Shown: in pieces, positions 57,172-64,000 of the stretch
Position numbering within the stretch: the stretch's first letter is position 1
How the letters are laid out: each line of letters begins with the position of its first letter
DNA from: Rhodamnia argentea
Lineage: Eukaryota; Streptophyta; Magnoliopsida; Myrtales; Myrtaceae
Length of the DNA: 64,000 bases
Assembly: GCF_020921035.1 (NCBI RefSeq)
Contig: NC_063154.1
Coordinates: forward strand, 5,270,001-5,334,000
Direction of reading: 5' to 3'
Made by a program: the position numbers and the translations under genes
Notes under the pieces: generated by a model
The model's database searches: none
What the model was told of the DNA's origin: nothing
What the model saw: the letters and a program-made list of their open reading frames with translations, nothing else

Positions 57172-58920
57172 GGGTTGGGAGTTGGGTGAGCTAGGCGATC
57201 GCAAAACCCCGGACACTGAACGGGGGCATAGAGAAGACGGGGTTGATTGGGATGGGATTGGGAGAGATTTGGGGGATTAGGGCGAATCAGAGCATACAAT
57301 CTCGTCCCTTCAAATGATTGACGATTGAGGGTTCTTGGTAAGAGAGAGAGAGAGTTGGTGACGGAAGAAGCAAGCAAAGTGCATAAAAATGCAACCTTTG
57401 AGAGAAACAGAACAACCAGTGCCAGTGGCTTCTGATGTCGCCTCTTGGGTCAGAGGTTGTTGTACTGTGGTTGCGCGGCCTGTTTCACTCTTGGTGGACG
57501 GACGGCCATTTTTTAAAATTTTCGTTTTTCTATTTTTTTTTTTTTACTTGTGAGCTTGTTCTAAAGAGTTATCAACTCTTGTTTGCCCTTTGTGCCAAAA
57601 AAAAAAAAAAAACTCTTGTTTGCCTTGGTCAACTCCTGGATTACTAACTATTTTTACAGAACATCAATGTGAACTAACATGATTCGCTAATTTTTCTCTC
57701 ATTAAATTGTAGCCCAATAATGCGCCTTTATGTGGATTACTTAACGTTGTTTTCTTTTGTATACTTTATTCTTGACAACTTTTATTTATCTTAAATAGTA
57801 ACCTCTTAAATTTCTAACTCATTTTAGAGGTTATCAACATAAATTAGCATCCATTGTTGAGTTGTCAAATTCATCTTGAAAGAGTACGCAGATGTTGAAA
57901 ATTCATATTACACCACCAAACGCTATACAAACTACACATTTACAACAAAAGAAACAAGGAGCCCCTGTTAGTTTTCAGATTTTATAGCCGTGCTGAATTG
58001 CCCCTCTAACTGACAGATTAAGGTCGTGCATGATGATATTCTTCAGTTTGAGAAGATAGTGAGATTGGATGACATATTACCAACGAACACTTCCATTATT
58101 CAGTTGAAGCTAAAAAATGAGAGGTTGAGATTTGTACTTTCTGAACATTTTATCAGCCCCAAGAACATTCCCTGGAAAGGACGGATTTAATTTGACCGTG
58201 TGGTGTACCTAACTGAAACTCGAGTTTTGACTAATTGTCATTGGCCGACCGACTTTATCGCTTACTTGAATGATTGAGGATTGATAGTAAAAACTGAATA
58301 GAAGTGATAGGTGGACCACCAAATAGTTTTGCAATCTTTTAGCATATTTAACATGTGTAATTAGCTTATTCAGACAGCCAGTCGCAAATGTTGCCGTATA
58401 TGCCATTGAAATTTGAATCTAACCCAGCTGAATTCGCTTCACACAGACTGTACACATGATGAAAATCATTAAAACTTTTTCTCACTTTCCCTTCGAATAA
58501 CAATTCCTCGTAATAGCTCTGTTTCATCATGACGCCATATCAGATAGATTCAAGCTTTGTAAATAGATTTCAGATAACAGACGGGTGGCCACAAGAGGGT
58601 ATCTTGTAAACAGATGAAGAAATATGCATGCACATACTTTAAGTCAATTCAAAATAACGGTACTGAATCTCACATATAAGACAAGATAGTACGAGAGTCA
58701 AATGGAAAACAAAAAATTTTGTATTGCAATGTAGTAAAATTTACAATATGTTCATATCTCTGTGTCTCTTCCCAGCATGGTGATTGCTCACCTCTCAAAT
58801 CAACGAATTTTCAAGGAGAAAGAATCATTTACTCATTTATAGATGAGAATTATGTCAAGAAAGAGGAAAAGAATAGAGACAAAAACCAGTTTATACTATG
58901 TCCCTTTCTGTGGTTAGTGC
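57172..58920. other. Promoter of the F-box/LRR gene and spacer
   Basis: 57172-57420 is a pyrimidine-rich (minus strand) leader/promoter. From there to 58920 the sequence is AT-rich, and its far end should be the 3' untranslated region of the DUF829 gene. No other gene is seen. Confidence 0.4.
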
Positions 58921-60139
58921 TCATGAAAGTCTTCTGCAGCAAGTAAGGACGCAGTCCTCCAAAAAATGGGTAAGCTGGGTGGTATACAATTGTGGGTTAC
59001 TTCTAAAATGATCGACGTGAGGTGTCGAGACAAAATCGCAGGATCTGACCTCGAGGCCCATCCTCCGCTGCTCCTCTATAAACAACTCCACGGACCCTGA
59101 AGGAATGACTCGGTCTGCTGAGCTATAAATGTATAGCTGTGGACAACTCGGCGGTCGAGATGACAATACTTCCAGGACATTGTTAAGCCTCCTGCATTAG
59201 TAGACAATAAGATAAGAATGACATCAATTGAAGTACACGATTTTTACAGCTTTTCAGAGCATAACCAGAGTATGATCTCTACGCTTCTGAGCACGTGCCT
59301 ATGTATGGCACGATGCGGACGTTAATAATTGCAGGGAGAACACTTGAAACAATTATGAAATCTCATGACACATTGTTCATGTGAATGCAAAAGGTATGTA
59401 CAATGGGAGTAACGTACCTGTTTACAGAAGGAAGATTCAAAACAACCTGGAAGAACTTCTCCAGAATCAACAGCAAAGCTGCTTCGCTTACTGCAGGCTT
59501 TGGGTCCGAGGCCACTACATGGCTACCCAACACCCCTGGGGCCAACTCATTCGAGCATAAGGATCCTTTTGTTGCCACGCTATGCTTTTTCAGGAATGCC
59601 GCAGAGAAACCAGATGCCCACACCTAAACACCCAAAAGAAAGGAAGAATTATAATAGTGATAAAGGAACCAAAGATCACTCAACAGAAACACCAAGTTCC
59701 CAACAGATTTTAACCTTGTAAATACTCATCATAATCATCAGAAGTACAAATATTCCACTCCAAGAACTACTAGTAGTAGAAACTAATAGGAGACCAATGA
59801 CAAAAGATTTAGAACCTATTGACCAGCATGTCACAGAAGAGCCCTAACAGAGAGACAAGGTGGGGGCAAGCTTTGAAGAATCATTCACTGGTAGAATATA
59901 GGCCATCAAACTGAGGACAAGAGTCAACTACCTGAGCATCTGGTGCCGCAACTGGAGCAGAATCTACGATGCAACCCCTTATTTTTCCCATCAGAGAAGG
60001 ATCCTGCTCCTGAAACTTCTCCAAAATTGCTCCATATCTGTAGTAAAACGGATCAGTTAACATGTCGGGCTAATTTTACAAACCCAAAAAAAAAAGAAAA
60101 AGAACAGTAACATGCTCAGACAAGGTAGTTAATAGATTA

Positions 60140-60174
<35 letters not shown>

Positions 60175-60950
60175 ATTTACGTTAACCATCCAGTATTGCT
60201 AAAAGTGTGAAAAACGATATTCTTCCCATGCTCATCCTCTAACCAATCAGCCAGATGCTTCACAAGTGACTCTATATCCTGCTCTGCTTTGCCTCCAACC
60301 TGGTAAGTCATAATCTTGGCCATGGGAAAGGTGAAGGTTATAGCATGAAATCCCATTGAAGTGTACCACTCCGCATATTTCTTCAAATGCTTCTGCTTCG
60401 CTCCCAACCAGCCCAATAACACCACAACTGTCCTTTGCTTTTCTGAAGAACAATCTGAATACCCCGAAATGTCTAGAGAATGCAGTTCAGGTAAATGCCA
60501 TCTGTACAGAACATCAGAAGCTGAAGCCGAAGCTGAGGTAGGGAGTGCACTCGCAGATGTGCTAGGCTTCGGTCCTTTCACCAACTCCGCAGATTGATAT
60601 AAATTTACTAAGGTCGGAGAAGCCGCAACAAAAGAGCGTGAGAAATTCGAATTAAGATTGTGACCCAAATGAGGAAATCGATCCTTAGTGTTGGGAAGAG
60701 GTGTTCGGATTCTGCTCACAAATGACAAACTCGAAAGCTTCGAGGCTGATATTTGCGAAACCCATGATGAATCTGAGTCACGCATTGCGTTAGATGTACA
60801 CAAAGAGTCGAGCTGCTCCGGATTGGAGCAAGCGATCGATGATTTCGAAGGACATAATTTGTCGGGTAGGTCAGCTGTGACGGATGCTGCGGCAACTGCA
60901 GCGGCTGCCACAAGAGGGCGTTGAAAGATACCGGACAACGAACCCATCAT
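58921..60950 (-). CDS. DUF829 (TMEM53-like) alpha/beta-hydrolase-fold protein
   Basis: Four exons on the minus strand, 60950-60181, 60037-59932, 59623-59418 and 59191-58921, encode 450 residues. A long Ala/Ser-rich N-terminus of about 160 residues with low complexity (LPTSASASASDVLY) precedes the DUF829 domain: VVVLLGWLGAKQKHLKKYAEW, FHTFSNTGW with probable nucleophile Ser251, IRGCIVDSAPV, then YSSADRVIP (Asp) and HVDHF (His), completing a plausible hydrolase triad. The N-terminus could be an organelle-targeting region. The family's substrate is unknown. Two adjacent ATGs open the frame and the first is used. Intron 1 begins GTAAATG followed at once by a CT run. A leader exon may lie near 62288-62480, ending at CATTCAG|GTGCG. 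Confidence 0.9.
60143..60173 (-). repeat. CT microsatellite at the start of DUF829 intron 1
   Basis: On the coding (minus) strand about 15 CT units begin eight bases inside the intron, directly after the donor GTAAATG. It is the fourth gene copy in this window with this arrangement. Confidence 0.9.
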
Positions 60951-62670
60951 GTAAATGTAGTTCGAATTCTGTTATGCCAATCCAGAGGCACCCTCTTCAC
61001 ACGAGCAAAAGAATTATACTAATAACGCTAAGACAGTCGGGTTGCTCGGAACCAAGAAAGCCCAGAATTAAGATTCACCAGCAAGAATTGAAGCAAAAGG
61101 GTTTAAGAATCCACCAGACGACAGATCACCGTTGTTATAGGAATAAAGGGTCCCCGAATCCAAGGAAAAGAACCCGGCAACAAATCAAGATACAAAATGG
61201 GAGCTTTTCATTTGACCTGGCAACAGTTCAATTCTCGCCTGCTTATGATATGTGCTCTAGGTTCTGTTCAAGAAAACCGGGCTGTCAAATGTGGTTTGAC
61301 AACCCGACCATCGACTAGCAAGACCCCACCGACCAGGAAGCTTCTTTGACGGTCAAAGCCTCTCCTGATTAGAGAAAGGTAGCTGCCACGAACAAGAACA
61401 CGGCAAGATTAACCAAACAAAAAGAGAAGGTCAATTTGATTAACTACAAGAAAGATTTAAGAAGAATAAAGTACCCATCAAAACGAGAAAGCCAACTAAA
61501 TTGGAGTCGCCAATAAAACGAGGGCCTTTTAAAGATCAAATATGATACGCGAGTATCACAATCGAGAGACATAAAGGACAAGAAAGCGATTGATGAGTAA
61601 TCGAGCTCCGATAATACAGGAGCCCATACACATCAGAACCGACGACCATAATTAAAAAGAAGACGATTACGACCTTGTCAAAGCTCGAAAAGGTTAAAAC
61701 GGGAAAAGGGGATGGACGAGTCGGTGACCCGTGACCAAAGCGGGCCGAGTACGTCTCGTCGACCGCTGAATTGACGGGGGGGAAGCGTGTCCGAATTTAC
61801 CTCTCTGCCCCCACCGGAGTCCAAACGAGTCGTACGAGCCGCACAAAATACTCAGACCACAGGCCCGCAACTCTTCTTCCGTTTTTCTGAACCCCCAAAA
61901 TTTCCAAAACTGAAACTCCTCCATCGCGACGAGTAATTCGAAACATGCGGGCATTAAGCAAATCTAGAAAACCCGCATTTCAGCTTTCGAGGCCTCATCC
62001 GTCGCGAGTTGTCCCAATCGCAAAAAACAAAAAACAAATCTTTTGCAAGCGAATTCATTGGGAATTTCTCAACGGGGAAGCTCGAAACCTTCGCGGAGCA
62101 AGGGACGAAAAAGAAAGAGAGTACTTTTTGGGTCATCGAGCGGCCATTGCCCACAAATCGAAGCTCGTCGAAATCCCATTTCTTTTTTTAAAAGAAGCGA
62201 AGGCCGACGCAGCCCGGTCCAAAGAAGGAGGACGGCAAAAAGGCATTGGGGCAATTGTGTAATGGCGAAACACGAAACCAAACAGAACGCACCTGAATGA
62301 AGGGGAGGGCGGAGAGTGGGGTGGGGGGGGCTTCCGGCGGGTTCCCCTCCTCGGTCCAAGAACGACGGCGGACGGAGGAGAGAGAGGGAGAGGGTGAGGG
62401 AGAGGGAGGGAATCTCCTTGGTTTCGGGGATAGAGAGGAACTTTGGGCTTTTCTTCGACTCTGTGTCTGGGGGTCCGAAATCGCTCGGCGCGTTTAAATT
62501 GACTTTTCTATTTTTCTTTTTCTTTTAATTTTTGGGGTTCGCGTGCCTTTTATGCGAGCCCCTGAATATTCGCACGAAATCCTCGCCTGACATTGATTTT
62601 GCACTAATTCCCTAATCTCTCTCTCTCTCTTCTCTCTTCTCTCTCTCTCCTCTCTCTCTCTCTCAAATAA
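60951..62670 (-). promoter_or_regulatory. Leader and promoter region of the DUF829 gene
   Basis: The minus strand has a possible leader exon (about 62480-62288) ending at a good donor, ATTCAG|GTGCGTT, and a pyrimidine-rich start (CTCCCTCTCTC on the minus strand near 62380-62410). If correct, a leader intron of about 1.3 kb follows. No separate coding gene is convincing here; the open stretches of 85-145 codons on both strands resemble nothing known. CT tracts lie at 62616-62664. Confidence 0.35.
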
Positions 62671-63278
62671 GGAAAAATTTCAAAAAAGGACTCCATTCAT
62701 TTTCTTAAATAAGAGTTTGAAGTGAACTTTATTTCAAAGAAGAGCTTGAAGTGTTTTATTATCTCAAAGAATGGCATAAAGAGGCTATAGTTATTTCAAA
62801 TAAGGGCTTGACCTCACCGACCGGTCAAAATTTTCGGGCTATCAAGGGCATTTTTGTAAAAAAATAAATTTAACCTAATTTTTGTTAAATTAAATTAAAA
62901 CAAAAAAGTAAAAGAAAGAAAAAAAAAAAAAAAGTGAGAGGATCGACCTCCCACCTGTGGCCGGTGGGGCCACGGCCTCGCTCGCACGTCGGCGGGGTCG
63001 CGGGTCATAGCCGCTGCCCCACCGGTTTTTTTTTCAAAATATCTTTAAAAAAGGGAAAAATAAAATAGTAAATTACCAAAATGCCCATAACTAAAGTAAC
63101 TCGGGCCCTTTTTTGAAATTAATATGATCACTTCAAGCCATTATTTGAAACAAGGTGCACTTTAGGCCCTTCTTTGAGACAATGAGAGTACTTCCGACTC
63201 TTATTTGAAACAAGATCCATTTCAAACCCTTATTTGAGAAAATGAGGTCACTATGGGCATTTTTTTGAAAATTTCCCC
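62671..63278. mobile_element. Fold-back element (GGAAAAATTTCAAAAAAGG family)
   Basis: The left end GGAAAAATTTCAAAAAAGG pairs with the right end TTTTTTTGAAAATTTCCCC. Each arm contains several 30-35 bp units with TTATTTCAAA(T/G)AAGNGCTTGAAGT motifs, inverted between arms. The centre (62930-63020) is GC-rich with GGCCGGTGGGGCC, the Myrtaceae-like style also seen at 18720 and 35500. Non-coding. Confidence 0.75.
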
Positions 63279-63284
63279 GGGAAT

Positions 63285-63701
63285 AATGACATAAATAATG
63301 CTTGAACTTTACTTCAATATGCAATGTAATTCTTGAACTTTTAATTTGAGTAATGTAATATTTGAACTTTAGCGCAATATGCAATGTAATCTCCGAAATT
63401 TTAATTTAATCAATATGGTCTCTAAACTTTTGAAATGTATTCAACTTAGTCATTAAATTATAGAAAGATGTTCAACGTAATCCTTCATTAATTCGGATTC
63501 AATGACGACTTTGAACATTTTCTTGTAGTTCATGGACTAAGTTGAACATGTTCCAAAAGTTCAAGAATCACATTGAACAAATTGAAAGTTCAAGGACCAC
63601 ATTACATATATGGCTAAAGTTCAAGCACCATATTGATCAACTTAAAAGTTCGGAAATCACATTACGCATTAAGCCAAAGTTCAAGAGCTACTTGTGTCAT
63701 T
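63285..63701. mobile_element. Fold-back element (TTGAACTTT family)
   Basis: The left end AATGACATAAATAATGC and right end CTACTTGTGTCATT pair as inverted repeats, and the two arms remain complementary for nearly 200 bp each through repeated GCTTGAACTTTA/TAAAGTTCAAG units. The turn is near 63495. The element abuts the previous one with only six bases between. Confidence 0.8.
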
Positions 63702-64000
63702 TTCCTCCTCTCTTTTTATTCTGTTAAAGGACATGTCTTTTATAAAAAAAAATGGTTAGCTGGTCCTTCTCATCTGCAATAATTCTTCATTCCCCTCTTT
63801 TGTGAGATGGGATATGCATTTATGCACCCCATTCGAATATATCAAAAGGATGCGCAAAAGATAGTTTAAATTTCACACGAATCGTTGGAAATATGACTTT
63901 GTAGAGGAATGTCTTTTTTAGCCGATGTGCATGGACACCACAATACACATTTATAGGTTAACAATTGAACAAAAATACTAAAAAAAGCGAATCACGATAC
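63702..64000. other. End of window, spacer
   Basis: AT-rich; nothing recognised. Confidence 0.5.

Noticed and set aside
1-64000. LTR retrotransposon, virus-like element or CRISPR array
   Set aside because: No long direct terminal repeats, gag/pol-like frames or regularly spaced short repeats were seen; the only retroelement supported is the LINE fragment.

Overview
This is nuclear DNA from a flowering plant. The genes have GT-AG introns, the intergenic DNA is AT-rich and crowded with short fold-back elements, and nearly every gene matches a well-known land-plant family. Several fold-back elements carry GC-rich stretches of a type I associate with Myrtaceae (Eucalyptus and relatives), and tandem gene duplication is heavy. 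Eucalyptus or a close relative is therefore my best guess, as an inference only.

Layout. 1-3.7 kb: gene-poor, with fold-back/hAT-type elements. 3.7-12.1 kb, block A: a DUF6817 gene, a mitochondrial-type TatB gene, a nonsense-bearing tau glutathione S-transferase (GST) copy and a broken antisense piece of an isoprenylcysteine methyltransferase (ICMT) gene. 12.6-13.9 kb: tandem repeat of about 262 bp. 15.1-15.8 kb: 5'-truncated LINE. 16.1-30.3 kb, block B: DUF6817, TatB, two intact tau GSTs, an ICMT pseudogene, a GST pseudogene, then the intact ICMT gene on the minus strand. 33.0-35.3 kb: small mitochondrial coiled-coil protein (minus). 36.8-38.6 kb, block C: remains of a third DUF6817-TatB pair. 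38.8-40.3 kb: fold-back elements. 40.5-44.2 kb: PsbP-domain protein 5 (PPD5). 47.6-50.2 kb: two-SANT MYB factor of the SRM1/DIVARICATA type. 53.2-54.4 kb: GEM-like GRAM protein. 55.6-57.2 kb: F-box/LRR protein (minus). 58.9-61.0 kb: DUF829/TMEM53-like hydrolase (minus). 62.7-63.7 kb: two abutting fold-back elements.

The central story is a cassette of unrelated genes (DUF6817, TatB, GST, convergent ICMT) duplicated locally and then decaying at different rates. Two DUF6817, two TatB, two GST and one ICMT copies look intact. The genes do not form an operon-like pathway. They serve mitochondria (TatB, the coiled-coil protein), chloroplasts (PPD5), the cytosol (GST), the endoplasmic reticulum (ICMT) and the nucleus (MYB). 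I saw no RNA gene, CRISPR array or virus-like/LTR element that I could support. All splice sites were placed by eye from GT/AG borders and reading-frame continuity. The main unusual signals are the cassette duplication, TatB tandem copies whose intron cuts the hinge-glycine codon, CT microsatellites beside 5' splice sites in five introns, and a 115-bp inversion between duplicate flanks.
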